NCBI GenBank assembly: GCA_964437335.1
Contig: CAYTGL010000008.1
Location: forward strand, 23,445 to 87,444
Source: JAITWN01 sp964437335
Lineage (GTDB): Bacteria; Pseudomonadota; Gammaproteobacteria; SZUA-140
DNA: 64,000 bases
Reading direction: 5' to 3'
The position numbers were made by a program, and so were the translations under genes. Below, piece after piece: positions 27,044 to 35,843 of the stretch (position 1 is its first letter; every line of letters begins with the position of its first letter). The notes below the pieces were generated by a model. That model had not been told where the DNA came from. It did not search any database and worked only from the letters and a program-made list of their open reading frames with translations.

Positions 27044-28008
27044 AGTTCTCCCGCATCACCGGCACCGGCGGCTATCTGCCCGAACGAGTGCTGCACAACT
27101 CCGATCTCGAAAAGATGGTCGACACTACCGATGAGTGGATCCGGGACCGCACCGGCATTCGTATGCGGCATATCGCCGCCGACGGAGAGAATACCGTCCA
27201 CCTGGCGGAGGCCGCATCGCGGCGGGCAATCGAGGCGGCGGACATCGATGGTCACGATATCGACCTGATCGTCGTCGCGACGACGACGCCGGACCGGGTC
27301 TTTCCGAGCACCGCCTGTCTGCTGCAACAGCGTCTCGGCCTGCACGGCCAGACCGCGTTTGACCTCCAGGCGGTATGCAGCGGTTTCATCTATGCGCTTG
27401 GCGTTGCGGACAAGTTCATTCGTACCGGGTCCGCGCGCTGCGCGCTCGTCGTCGGCGCCGATACCCTGTCGCGGATCACCGACTGGACCGATCGCAGCAC
27501 CTGCGTCCTGTTCGGTGACGGCGCCGGCGCGGTGATTCTCCAGGCGAATGACGAGCCCGGCATCGTCTCGACTCATCTGCATGCCGATGGCAGCTATCAG
27601 GAACTGCTGATGGTGCCGGCAGGCATTTCCGAGGGCTATGATCAGGTTCGCGAAGGCAAGGCGTATATCCAGATGCAGGGTAGCGAGGTATTCAAGGTCG
27701 CGGTCAACACGCTGGAGCGTATCGTCGATGAGACTCTGGTCGCAAACAGGCTGCACAAGAGTGATATCGACTGGGTCATCCCGCACCAGGCCAATATCCG
27801 CATCATTGCCGCCACCGCGCGCAAACTCGGCCTGCCGATGGAACGCGTCGTCGTCACCGTCGATTTGCACGGCAACACCTCGGCGGCGTCGATCCCTCTC
27901 GCGCTGGACGTCGCGGTGCGCGATGGCCGGATCAAGCGCGGCGAGATGCTGCTGCTCGAGGCCTTCGGCGGCGGTTTCACCTGGGGCTCTGCATTAATCA
28001 AGTACTAG
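27040..28008 (+). CDS. fabH: 3-oxoacyl-ACP synthase III
   Basis: A 322-residue condensing enzyme that starts fatty-acid synthesis from acetyl-CoA and malonyl-ACP. The triad is visible: Cys in FDLQAVCSGFIYAL, His in IPHQANIRII, Asn in LHGNTSAASIPLAL. TDEWIRDRTGIRMRHIA is the typical N-terminal block. Start is GTG at 27040, overlapping plsX (GTGA). The plsX-fabH-fabD-fabG order is the classical one; Pseudomonas lacks fabH here, so the presence is closer to other gammaproteobacteria. Confidence 0.96.
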   Translation: MKFSRITGTGGYLPERVLHNSDLEKMVDTTDEWIRDRTGIRMRHIAADGENTVHLAEAASRRAIEAADIDGHDIDLIVVATTTPDRVFPSTACLLQQRLGLHGQTAFDLQAVCSGFIYALGVADKFIRTGSARCALVVGADTLSRITDWTDRSTCVLFGDGAGAVILQANDEPGIVSTHLHADGSYQELLMVPAGISEGYDQVREGKAYIQMQGSEVFKVAVNTLERIVDETLVANRLHKSDIDWVIPHQANIRIIAATARKLGLPMERVVVTVDLHGNTSAASIPLALDVAVRDGRIKRGEMLLLEAFGGGFTWGSALIKY

Positions 28009-28025
28009 CGTTATAATTCGCAACA

Positions 28026-28970
28026 ATGAGTGATATCGACAAAAACCTCGCCATCGTCTTTCCGGGCCAGGGCTCCCAGTCGGTCGGGATGCTGGCCGAG
28101 ATGGGCGGCGCCTATCCGATCGTGGGGGATACCTTCGACGCCGCCTCCGAGGTGCTTGGTTACGACCTGTGGCGCCTGATCCAGGATGGCCCCGAGGCAG
28201 ATCTGAATCGTACCGATCGTACTCAGCCGGCGATGCTCGTTGCCGGCATCGCGATCTGGCGCGTCTGGTGTCAGTGTGGTGGTCCCATGCCGTCCGTCAT
28301 GGCCGGCCACAGCCTTGGCGAATACACCGCGCTCGCGTGCGGCGACGCGATTTCCTTCGAATGCGCGGTCGAGCTGGTCGCCGAGCGGGGGCGTTACATG
28401 CAGGCGGCCGTGCCGGAAGGACAGGGCGCAATGGCGGCGATACTCGGACTCGAGGACGAACGGGTCATCGCGCTGTGCGCTGACGCCGCGCAGGGCGAGG
28501 TTGTCGCCGCGGTCAATTTCAATTCGCCGGGACAGGTCGTCATCGCCGGCCAGGCAACCGCGGTCGAGCGTGCCATCGCGCGCGCGCGCGAGACCGGCGC
28601 GAAACGCGCAATCCTGTTACCGGTCAGCGTCCCGTCGCATTGCGCATTGATGCAACCGGCCGCCGATCAGATGAGCCAGCTCCTCGAGGTAACGGCGATC
28701 GGTATACCGGCGATTCCGGTCTTGCATAATGTCGATGCGAGGGCCCATGGCGACGCCGGGGATATCCGCTCCGCGCTGGTGCGTCAACTCTACAGCCCGG
28801 TGCGCTGGGTCGAAACGATCCAACAAATGAAGCAGCAAGGCATCAAACGCGTCATCGAGTGCGGCCCCGGCAAGGTGCTGACCGGTCTCGTCAAGCGCAT
28901 CGACAGGGAACTGGCCGCGATGGCGGTATATGATACGCCATCGCTGCAGGAAGCACTGGACCATCAGTAG
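28026..28970 (+). CDS. fabD: Malonyl-CoA:ACP transacylase
   Basis: A 314-residue enzyme that loads malonyl groups on acyl carrier protein. FPGQGSQSVGML lies at the N-terminus, and the active-site Ser in MAGHSLGEYTALACG near residue 96, with the catalytic His in SVPSHCALMQPA. Length is normal. It begins 17 bp after fabH. Confidence 0.96.
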   Translation: MSDIDKNLAIVFPGQGSQSVGMLAEMGGAYPIVGDTFDAASEVLGYDLWRLIQDGPEADLNRTDRTQPAMLVAGIAIWRVWCQCGGPMPSVMAGHSLGEYTALACGDAISFECAVELVAERGRYMQAAVPEGQGAMAAILGLEDERVIALCADAAQGEVVAAVNFNSPGQVVIAGQATAVERAIARARETGAKRAILLPVSVPSHCALMQPAADQMSQLLEVTAIGIPAIPVLHNVDARAHGDAGDIRSALVRQLYSPVRWVETIQQMKQQGIKRVIECGPGKVLTGLVKRIDRELAAMAVYDTPSLQEALDHQ

Positions 28971-28991
28971 TCTTAATAGCAGGGACACGCC

Positions 28992-29735
28992 ATGAGTCTG
29001 GAAAATGAAATCGCACTGGTGACAGGCGCGACCCGGGGCATCGGGCGCGCGATCGCGGAAGAACTGGGGCGACGCGGCGCTACGGTCACCGGGACAGCGA
29101 CCTCGGAGGATGGCGCAGCGCGCATCAATGCGTGGATGAAGGCCGCCGGCGTTCGCGGGACCGGGCTGGTCCTCGACGTCACCGCGCCTGGCGCAATCGA
29201 CGCGACGGTGAAGAAGATCGAGATGACCTACGGACCGCCCGGTATCCTCGTCAATAATGCCGGCATCACGCGCGACAACCTGCTGCTGCGCATGAAGGAC
29301 GAGGAATGGGACACGATCCTCGACACGAATCTCGGTGCGGTGTTCCGGCTGTCCCGGGCCTGCTTGCGGGGAATGATGAAGGCGCGCAAAGGTCGGATCA
29401 TCAATATCGCGTCGGTCGTCGCGCTGACCGGTAATCCCGGGCAGGCCAACTATGCGGCCTCCAAGGCAGGCATGATCGGCTTCAGCAAATCGCTTGCACG
29501 CGAGGTCGCGTCCCGCGGGATTACCGTCAATGTCGTGGCGCCCGGATTTATCGATACCGACATGACAAAAGACCTGCCCGAATCGCAGCACGAGGCCCTG
29601 CTGCAGCAGATACCGCTCGGGCGGCTCGGCCGCCCCGAGGATATCGCCTGCTGTGTCGCATTTCTCGCCTCGTCCGAAGCGGGCTACATCACCGGCGAAA
29701 CCCTGCACGTGAACGGCGGCATGTACATGCCATGA
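28992..29735 (+). CDS. fabG: 3-oxoacyl-ACP reductase
   Basis: A 247-residue NADPH-dependent short-chain dehydrogenase of the elongation cycle. It has TGATRGIGRAIAEEL (cofactor loop), NNAGITRDN, the catalytic Ser in NIASVVALTGNPGQ, and Tyr/Lys in ANYAASKAGMIGFSKS. The C-terminal GGMYMP matches FabG ends. It starts 21 bp after fabD, with AGCAGGGACAC upstream of the ATG. Confidence 0.96.
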   Translation: MSLENEIALVTGATRGIGRAIAEELGRRGATVTGTATSEDGAARINAWMKAAGVRGTGLVLDVTAPGAIDATVKKIEMTYGPPGILVNNAGITRDNLLLRMKDEEWDTILDTNLGAVFRLSRACLRGMMKARKGRIINIASVVALTGNPGQANYAASKAGMIGFSKSLAREVASRGITVNVVAPGFIDTDMTKDLPESQHEALLQQIPLGRLGRPEDIACCVAFLASSEAGYITGETLHVNGGMYMP

Positions 29736-29885
29736 TCATAATATCGTTGATTTTTTCACTGATATCATTAAATTAACACGCTGTCTCGGGACGGGCTTAT
29801 TTCTCTGGCATCCTTGCAGGGATTCCAATAAAATAGCCGCTTTGCAGCAAGGGCAGTCTTCGGTTTCTAGGGAGGAAATCTGTAA

Positions 29886-30128
29886 ATGAGCGACAGCATT
29901 GAGGTCCGCGTCAAGAAGATTGTCGTGGAACAATTGGGCGTTAAAGAAGAAGAGGTCACGCGTGAGGCCTCATTCGTCGATGATCTTGGCGCAGATTCAC
30001 TGGATACCGTGGAACTGGTAATGGCGCTCGAAGAGGAGTTCGAGTGCGAGATCCCCGACGAAGAGGCGGAGAAGATCACCACCGTTCAACAGGCGATCGA
30101 CTACATCACGAACCATAAGCCGGGTTGA
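29886..30128 (+). CDS. acpP: Acyl carrier protein
   Basis: An 80-residue acidic protein that carries growing acyl chains. The phosphopantetheine Ser lies in DDLGADSLDTVELVMALEE. A strong ribosome site AGGGAGGAAAT precedes the ATG, fitting the high expression of ACP. The 150 bp before it are AT-rich and probably contain a promoter of its own, as is usual for acpP. Confidence 0.98.
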   Translation: MSDSIEVRVKKIVVEQLGVKEEEVTREASFVDDLGADSLDTVELVMALEEEFECEIPDEEAEKITTVQQAIDYITNHKPG

Positions 30129-30138
30129 CGGGGCGCCA

Positions 30139-30161
30139 TCGAAGCAGCTTCGGCGCTTCGA
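30139..30161 (+). terminator. Hairpin after acpP, possible attenuator
   Basis: A 7-bp perfect stem TCGAAGC (30139-30145) / GCTTCGA (30155-30161) with a 9-base loop lies 10 bp after the acpP stop, at the head of a ~210-bp gap before fabF. There is no T-run, so it is more likely a partial terminator or RNA-stability element that sets acpP mRNA above fabF mRNA. Function is inferred only. Confidence 0.3.
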
Positions 30162-30336
30162 CTCTCGCACCGTCATGAGTCTGCCCATTCCTCTTTCCAT
30201 TCTGAAGTTTGTATCGCCTACCTTCTGAAAGCATAATTGTGACCAGCCTTCCCAGTCTGTTCCGGGTTCATGCCGAACCCCGGGGCCGACCGGGAGGCTG
30301 GACGCATGCCACTGGATTGCAGGGATAGAACCGCGC

Positions 30337-31575
30337 ATGAAAAGACGTGTCGTCATCACCGGGCTTGGCATGGTGAGCCCCATCGGTTTGACCGTCCGGG
30401 AATCCTGGGACAATATCCTTGCCGGAAAGTCAGGGGCCGCCACGATCACGACCTTCGACACCTCGGCCTTCCCGACGCGCTTCGCCGCGACGGTCAAGGA
30501 TTTCCCGCTTCACGACTATATCCCGCCGAAAGAGGCGCGCAAGATGGATCCTTTCGTCCATTACGGCATCGCGGCCGGGATGCAGGCGCTCAAGGATTCC
30601 GGGATCGAGGTCACCGAGGCAAACGCAGAACGTATCGGTGTCTCGATCGGCTCCGGCATCGGCGGATTGCCCGGCATCGAGGACAGTCACAACGCCTACC
30701 TGAGTGGCGGGCCGCGCAGGATCTCGCCATTCTTCGTGCCGAGCAACATCATCAATATGATCGCGGGCAACCTGTCGATCATGTGCGGGCTCAAGGGTCC
30801 GAACATTGCCCTGGTGACGGCCTGCACAACCGGCACCCACAGTATCGGCGATGCGGCGCGCATGATCGAATATGGCGATGCCGACATGATGCTTGCCGGC
30901 GGCGCCGAGATGGCGACCTCGCCGATGGGGCTCGGCGGTTTCGGTGCCGCGCGGGCGCTGTCACAGCGCAACGATGATCCGGAACGCGCCAGCCGCCCGT
31001 GGGACCGCGACCGCGACGGCTTCGTGCTCGGCGAAGGCGCCGGTGTCGTCATGCTCGAGGAATACGAGCACGCCCGCAGTCGCGGGGCTCAAATCTACGC
31101 CGAGGTCATTGGCTACGGCATGAGCGCCGATGCCTATCATATGACATCACCGCCCGAGGATGGCGACGGGGCGCGGCGCTGCATGCTGAACGCATTGCGC
31201 AATGCCGGCCTCGGTATCGAGGCAATCGACTACATCAATGCCCACGGGACTTCGACGCAGGCCGGAGACAAGGCGGAGACGGTCGCGATCAAGATTGCGT
31301 TTGGCGCGCATGCGCGGCGGGTCGCGGTCAGCTCGACAAAATCAATGACCGGGCACCTGCTCGGCGCCGCCGGCGGCGTCGAGGCGATCTTCTCTATTCT
31401 CGCGATCCGTGACCAGGTCGCGCCACCGACGATCAATCTCGATACCCCCGATCCCGATTGCGATCTCGATTACGTTCCAAACGAGGCGCGCCCGATGAAG
31501 ATCGACGTCGCAATCTCGAACTCTTTTGGCTTTGGCGGTACCAACGGCACGCTGGTATTCAGCAAACTGCGTTAG
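30337..31575 (+). CDS. fabF: 3-oxoacyl-ACP synthase II
   Basis: A 412-residue condensing enzyme of chain elongation. Start block RRVVITGLGMVSPIG; the active-site Cys in LVTACTTGTHSIGDAA near residue 165; the two His in NAHGTSTQAGD and TKSMTGHLLGAAG. The closing NSFGFGGTNGTLVF is standard. Follows acpP by about 210 bp, as in many relatives. Confidence 0.97.
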   Translation: MKRRVVITGLGMVSPIGLTVRESWDNILAGKSGAATITTFDTSAFPTRFAATVKDFPLHDYIPPKEARKMDPFVHYGIAAGMQALKDSGIEVTEANAERIGVSIGSGIGGLPGIEDSHNAYLSGGPRRISPFFVPSNIINMIAGNLSIMCGLKGPNIALVTACTTGTHSIGDAARMIEYGDADMMLAGGAEMATSPMGLGGFGAARALSQRNDDPERASRPWDRDRDGFVLGEGAGVVMLEEYEHARSRGAQIYAEVIGYGMSADAYHMTSPPEDGDGARRCMLNALRNAGLGIEAIDYINAHGTSTQAGDKAETVAIKIAFGAHARRVAVSSTKSMTGHLLGAAGGVEAIFSILAIRDQVAPPTINLDTPDPDCDLDYVPNEARPMKIDVAISNSFGFGGTNGTLVFSKLR

Positions 31576-31635
31576 GCCCCCGGCTGCTCCGGGTGTTCTG
31601 CAGCCGAGTCGTTACGTCCGGTAGAATGGTCGACG

Positions 31636-32487
31636 ATGATCCTGATCAATGGACAACCCGGAGACGAAGTCAGCGCGCTCGATCGCGGTCTGCAGTACGG
31701 GGATGGACTGTTCGAGACGCTCGCGGTCCGGGACGGCGTGCCGCAACTCCTGGAGCGCCACCTGCGTCGCCTCGCGGACGGCTGCCGCCGCCTGCAACTG
31801 CCGGCGCCGAATGCGGCGGTCCTGACGCGCGAGGCTGCGCAGTTGTGCGCGGGCGTGACCCTCGCGCTTATGAAAATCATCGTGACGCGCGGCTCGGGCA
31901 TGCACGGTTACCGGGTTACACCGGCGGATCCGGCGACCGCCGCCGGACGGGCGACGCGCATCCTGATGCTGCTGCCGGCGCCGAATCTTGCCGCCGCCGA
32001 CTACCGGAACGGCATCGCGGTGCGATTGTGCCGCCTGCGCCTCGGGTCGAATCCGGCGCTTGCCGGCATCAAGCACCTGAACCGCCTCGAACAGGTGCTC
32101 GCGCGCGCGGAATGGGACGATCCGCACATTCGCGAAGGCCTGATGATGGACGCGGAGGGCGCGCTCATTGAAGGCACAATGAGCAATGTGTTCATCATCC
32201 GCGATGGCGAACTTCTTACCCCCGGTCTGACGCAATGCGGCGTTGCCGGCGTCATGCGCGGGCTGATCATCGACACTGCACGGGCTCTCGACATTCCGGT
32301 CAGCGAATCACGGCTGCTGCCGAAACACCTCGATGCAGCCGATGAAGTCTTCATGTGCAACAGCGTCATCGGCATCTGGCCGGTGCGGCGCATCGACCAG
32401 ACCGAATTCAGCGTTGGACCCGTTACACGGCGGTTGATGGCGGAGGTCGCTCAAAACTGCCTGATGGAAATCGAGCAGCTTGTCTAG
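31636..32487 (+). CDS. pabC: Aminodeoxychorismate lyase
   Basis: A 283-residue fold-type IV PLP enzyme that releases p-aminobenzoate from aminodeoxychorismate for folate synthesis. The PLP Lys is in LAGIKHLNRLEQVLAR. LDRGLQYGDGLFETLAV and LLTPGLTQCGVAGVMRG are the other family blocks. It sits between fabF and mltG, the standard place. Confidence 0.93.
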   Translation: MILINGQPGDEVSALDRGLQYGDGLFETLAVRDGVPQLLERHLRRLADGCRRLQLPAPNAAVLTREAAQLCAGVTLALMKIIVTRGSGMHGYRVTPADPATAAGRATRILMLLPAPNLAAADYRNGIAVRLCRLRLGSNPALAGIKHLNRLEQVLARAEWDDPHIREGLMMDAEGALIEGTMSNVFIIRDGELLTPGLTQCGVAGVMRGLIIDTARALDIPVSESRLLPKHLDAADEVFMCNSVIGIWPVRRIDQTEFSVGPVTRRLMAEVAQNCLMEIEQLV

Positions 32488-32492
32488 ATTGG

Positions 32493-32574
32493 AAGCAGTC
32501 GGTTCTCGCGTTACGGGACCTTCCGCCGCAGGGATGTATTTACGCGTATCCGGTAACGCGAGAGCCGACTGTTT
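32493..32574. repeat. Long imperfect inverted repeat between pabC and mltG
   Basis: Arms at 32496-32514 and 32553-32571 are complementary over 19 positions with one G-T wobble (the core is TCTCGCGTTAC / GTAACGCGAGA), and the pairing continues weakly outwards to 32493/32574. A 38-base loop lies between. It fills most of the 105-bp pabC-mltG gap. It can fold into a long RNA stem; it shares no obvious core with the GGGTCAGACCC palindromes. No T-run follows. Confidence 0.6.
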
Positions 32575-32592
32575 CCCTGCTGATGAAGCAAC

Positions 32593-33606
32593 ATGAAGAT
32601 ACGGCTCAACCGTACAGCGGTCGGCATTGTTGCCGGGATAGCTTTGGTAATGGCGGCCATGTTCTACGACTACCAGCGTTTCCTGCAGGCGCCGCTGACC
32701 GGTATCGACACGCCACTGCAATATGAGGTTGCGCCTGGCAGCGGGCTGATCACGGTCGCGCGTGAACTCGAAGGACTCGGCCATCTCGACCGTCCGCGTT
32801 ACCTGGTCTGGCATGCGCGTTTTCGTGGACGGGCCGATAACATCCAGGCCGGTGAATACCTGCTGACGCCGGGCATGACGCCGGTTGACCTGCTGCGCAA
32901 GCTCGAAACCGGCGACGTGATTCACTACGCGCTGACGATACCGGAAGGCTGGACCTTCCGGCAGATGCTGCGGGCGATTCGCGGACATGACAAGATACGC
33001 CGGGCCATCGATAACCCGGACGATGACGCGATCATGGCGGCGATCGGCGCGCCCGGCGAACACCCTGAGGGGCGCTTCTTCCCCGATACCTATCACTTCA
33101 TCGCGGGCACGTCCGATCTTGCGTTGCTGCGCCAGGCGTATCAGGCAATGGCGCAACGGCTGACACAGGAATGGGAGCAGCGCTCCGTCGGCCTGCCGGT
33201 CGGGACCCCGTACGAGGCGCTGATTCTCGCATCGCTCATCGAAAAGGAGACCGGCGTACCGGAAGAACGCTACCGGATCGCCGGGGTCTTCGCCCGCCGA
33301 CTCGAGGCCGGCATGCGCCTGCAGACCGACCCGACGGTGATCTACGGGCTCGGCGATCAGTATGACGGCCGTATCACGCGCAACGACCTGCGCACCGATA
33401 CTCCGTATAATACCTATACCCGGCGCGGATTGCCGCCGACGCCGATCGCCTTGCCCGGCGCTGCGTCGCTGCATGCCGCGCTGCATCCGGAACCAGGCGA
33501 GGAACTGTTCTTCGTCTCGCGCGGCGATGGCACGCACTATTTCTCGGTGACGCTCGACGAACATCAGCGGGCTGTCGGAAAATACATCCTCGGCGAACAG
33601 CAATGA
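32593..33606 (+). CDS. mltG: Endolytic murein transglycosylase MltG (YceG)
   Basis: A 337-residue enzyme that cuts nascent glycan strands and so ends peptidoglycan polymerisation. One N-terminal membrane helix (AVGIVAGIALVMAAMFYDYQ, residues ~8-25) anchors it; a LysM-like region follows. The catalytic Glu lies in LASLIEKETGVPEERYRIAGVF near residue 220, and LQTDPTVIYGLG and NTYTRRGLPPTPIALPG are the YceG signatures. Its 3' end overlaps tmk by 4 bp. Confidence 0.95.
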   Translation: MKIRLNRTAVGIVAGIALVMAAMFYDYQRFLQAPLTGIDTPLQYEVAPGSGLITVARELEGLGHLDRPRYLVWHARFRGRADNIQAGEYLLTPGMTPVDLLRKLETGDVIHYALTIPEGWTFRQMLRAIRGHDKIRRAIDNPDDDAIMAAIGAPGEHPEGRFFPDTYHFIAGTSDLALLRQAYQAMAQRLTQEWEQRSVGLPVGTPYEALILASLIEKETGVPEERYRIAGVFARRLEAGMRLQTDPTVIYGLGDQYDGRITRNDLRTDTPYNTYTRRGLPPTPIALPGAASLHAALHPEPGEELFFVSRGDGTHYFSVTLDEHQRAVGKYILGEQQ

Positions 33607-34256
33607 CAGCACAAACTACTGCGCAGGGCCATTTCATCACCGTCGAGGGCGCCGAGGGCGGCGGCAAGACGACGAACCTCCCGTTCATCCGGGGACTGCT
33701 CGAAGCCTCCGGCGCCGAGGTCGTGCTGACGCGGGAACCCGGCGGTACCCCGCTCGGCGAGGAGATTCGCGGGCTGCTGCTCGATCACCGGCATGATGGC
33801 ATGGCGGCGGACGCCGAGCTGCTGCTGATGTTCGCGGCACGCGCGGAACACCTCGCGCAGGTGATCCGGCCGGCGCTCTCGACCGGCCGGTGGGTGCTGT
33901 GCGACCGCTTTACCGACGCGACCTTTGCCTATCAGGGGGGTGGCCGCGGCATCGCGCATGAGCGCGTGGCGGCCCTTGCACGTTGGACACACGCGGACGT
34001 GACGCCATCCTTGACGCTGTTATTCGACATGCCGGTCGAGGCGGGCCTCGCCCGCGCCGGTCGCCGCGCTGCGGCCGACCGCTTCGAAGTCGAGGAGATC
34101 GCGTTCTTCGAGCGGGTGCGAGAGGCCTATCTCGAACAGGCACGGCGCGAGGCCGGGCGCTTCCGGATCATCGATGCGACGCGCCCCGTGGCCGAGGTCC
34201 AGGCGCAGATCCGGGAAATCATTTCGCGATGGCTGAAACAGGAAATCAGACGCTGA
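33603..34256 (+). CDS. tmk: Thymidylate kinase
   Basis: A 217-residue enzyme phosphorylating dTMP to dTDP. The P-loop is VEGAEGGGKTTNL, then TREPGGTPLGEEIR, and the DR(F/Y) motif in CDRFTDATFAYQGGGRG. Length is typical. It overlaps mltG by 4 bp and holB by 28 bp, which supports translational coupling of the DNA-precursor and replication genes. Confidence 0.95.
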   Translation: MTAQTTAQGHFITVEGAEGGGKTTNLPFIRGLLEASGAEVVLTREPGGTPLGEEIRGLLLDHRHDGMAADAELLLMFAARAEHLAQVIRPALSTGRWVLCDRFTDATFAYQGGGRGIAHERVAALARWTHADVTPSLTLLFDMPVEAGLARAGRRAAADRFEVEEIAFFERVREAYLEQARREAGRFRIIDATRPVAEVQAQIREIISRWLKQEIRR

Positions 34257-35284
34257 ACGAGCTGCTGCCCTGGCACGAAGATCCCTGGGCGCAAGTCCTG
34301 CGCGCCCGCGAGGCCGGGCGCCTGCCACATGCGCTGTTGTTATGCGGCCGGCCCGGCATCGGCAAGCGTCATTTCGCGCAATCGCTCGGTCAGGCGCTGC
34401 TGTGCCGGACGCCAGGCGATCGGGGCGTTGCCTGCGGGGAATGCAGCGCCTGCGTACTGCTGGCTGCCGGCACACATCCGGACTTGCGCATCTGCGAAAT
34501 CGAGGTCAACGAAAAAACCAACAAGGAGCGGACCGCGATCACCGTCGATCAGGTGCGCGAGATCGTCGATTACCTCACCCTGACGACCCATTACGACGGC
34601 GCCCGGATCGTCATCGTCGATCCGGCCGAGCGGATGAATCCGAATGCCGCGAATGCGCTGCTGAAGACCCTCGAGGAGCCGCCGCCGGGGACCATGCTGA
34701 TCCTCGTCAGCGCGCGTCCCGCGGCGCTGCCGGGAACGATACTGAGCCGTTGCCAGCGCGTGATGTTTCAACCGCTGCTGGCGAATGACCCCAGGCGCGA
34801 CGCCACGGTCGCCTGGCTGGCCTCGAAAATGGAGACCAGCCGTGGTCCGGGCCATGACCAGGATCTGCTATTGAACCTTGCCGCAGGCGCCCCGCTGGCG
34901 GCACTTGCGCTGGCCGGGGAGGGCCGGCTCGAGCGCCGGCAGGCGATGTTCGACGACCTGCGCGGACTCGCGTCGGGACAGGCGGATCCGGTGCAGGTCA
35001 CGGAGAACTGGCTAAAGTTCGGGCCCCAGGAATCGCTATATTGGCTATACGCGTGGCTTGTCGACATGGTGCGCCTGAAGGCCTCTGTCGAGCCGCCGTT
35101 GATGAGCAATCCTGACCACCGTGATCCACTCGCCGCGCTCGCCTCGGGCCTCGAGGCCGGGGGCCTGATCCGGCAGCTCGAGCGGGTCTCCGGGGCGCTG
35201 CGGGACATAGAGGCTCAGGTCAGTCCGCAGCTCCTGCTCGAGGATGCCTTGCTGGGATGGGTATCGATCAATAAATCAAAATAA
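34229..35284 (+). CDS. holB: DNA polymerase III delta-prime subunit
   Basis: A 351-residue clamp-loader subunit. It has a degenerate P-loop (CGRPGIGKRHFAQ, as expected for the non-ATP-binding delta-prime), a four-Cys zinc module (Cys-x8-Cys-x2-Cys-x2-Cys around CGECSAC), and the trans-acting SRC motif in TILSRCQRV. NANALLKTLEEPPPGT is the sensor-box region. The frame runs open far upstream to 33983, but ATG 34229 begins the conserved domain. Confidence 0.93.
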   Translation: MAETGNQTLNELLPWHEDPWAQVLRAREAGRLPHALLLCGRPGIGKRHFAQSLGQALLCRTPGDRGVACGECSACVLLAAGTHPDLRICEIEVNEKTNKERTAITVDQVREIVDYLTLTTHYDGARIVIVDPAERMNPNAANALLKTLEEPPPGTMLILVSARPAALPGTILSRCQRVMFQPLLANDPRRDATVAWLASKMETSRGPGHDQDLLLNLAAGAPLAALALAGEGRLERRQAMFDDLRGLASGQADPVQVTENWLKFGPQESLYWLYAWLVDMVRLKASVEPPLMSNPDHRDPLAALASGLEAGGLIRQLERVSGALRDIEAQVSPQLLLEDALLGWVSINKSK

Positions 35285-35332
35285 TACTGATGGTTAAAAC
35301 TCTTAATTAAACCGATTCCTTATAAGTACGCG

Positions 35333-35725
35333 ATGACTGCCGAGACCGAACATCCCCACCCGCCTCATGGATCCCTGCCGCACGGGGCACCCCGCCAGGG
35401 CATCCTGTCGCTCTCGATCAAGGACAAGGGGTCGCTTTATTCCGCGTATATCCCGTTCTTCAAGGGTGGCGGGATCTTCATCCCGACCAGCAAGAGCTAT
35501 GCCCTCGGTGACGAGGTTTTCATCCTGCTGACGCTGATGGAAGAGACCGAGAAGATGCCGGTCGTCGGCCGCGTCGCCTGGATCAATCCCAAGGATGCGC
35601 ATGGCCATTTCGTTGCCGGCATCGGCGTCCAGTTCACTGACAAGGACGGCGCAGCGGTTAGAAACAGGATCGAGACCTACCTTGCCGGCGCGTTGAAGTC
35701 CGACCGCATGACCCACACGATGTAG
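35333..35725 (+). CDS. pilZ: PilZ-domain protein
   Basis: A 130-residue single-domain protein next to holB and tatD, where pilZ stands in Pseudomonas. The part RQGILSLSIKDKGSLYSAYIPFF is the N-terminal strand region and GRVAWINPK the C-terminal core. Pseudomonas PilZ itself lacks the RxxxR and DxSxxG c-di-GMP motifs, and neither motif is visible here. It probably works in type IV pilus assembly through PilB/FimX partners rather than by binding c-di-GMP. Confidence 0.9.
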   Translation: MTAETEHPHPPHGSLPHGAPRQGILSLSIKDKGSLYSAYIPFFKGGGIFIPTSKSYALGDEVFILLTLMEETEKMPVVGRVAWINPKDAHGHFVAGIGVQFTDKDGAAVRNRIETYLAGALKSDRMTHTM

Positions 35726-35739
35726 ATCCGGGGCCAGAA

Positions 35740-35823
35740 ATCAAAGGGGTCAGACCCTTTTGATCACCCGCATCATCTCGTTTCGCGATGAACTATCGAT
35801 CAAAAGGGTCTGACCCCTTTGAT
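35740..35823. repeat. Palindromic repeat with perfect 26-bp arms (GGGTCAGACCC family)
   Basis: Arms at 35740-35765 and 35798-35823 are exact reverse complements over 26 bp, each holding the core GGGTC(A/T)GACCC flanked by TCAAA/TTTGA. They enclose a 32-base non-repeat loop. This is the longest and best-preserved copy in the window, and looks like a complete REP/MITE-like element. It fills the pilZ-tatD gap, ending 20 bp before the tatD ATG. Confidence 0.9.
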
Positions 35824-35843
35824 TCTTGCTACAATCCCTGCCA

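Noticed and set aside
26659..27870. 403-codon minus-strand frame opposite plsX and fabH
   Set aside because: Shadow of two clearly real genes; no recognisable motif.
29747..29774. Possible promoter TTGATT / TAAATT before acpP
   Set aside because: Spacing of 16 and weak matches in AT-rich DNA; an acpP promoter is likely nearby but this pair is not convincing.
33983..34228. Upstream extension of the holB frame into tmk
   Set aside because: It would add 82 residues that are the shifted reading of tmk; the ATG at 34229 begins the conserved domain.
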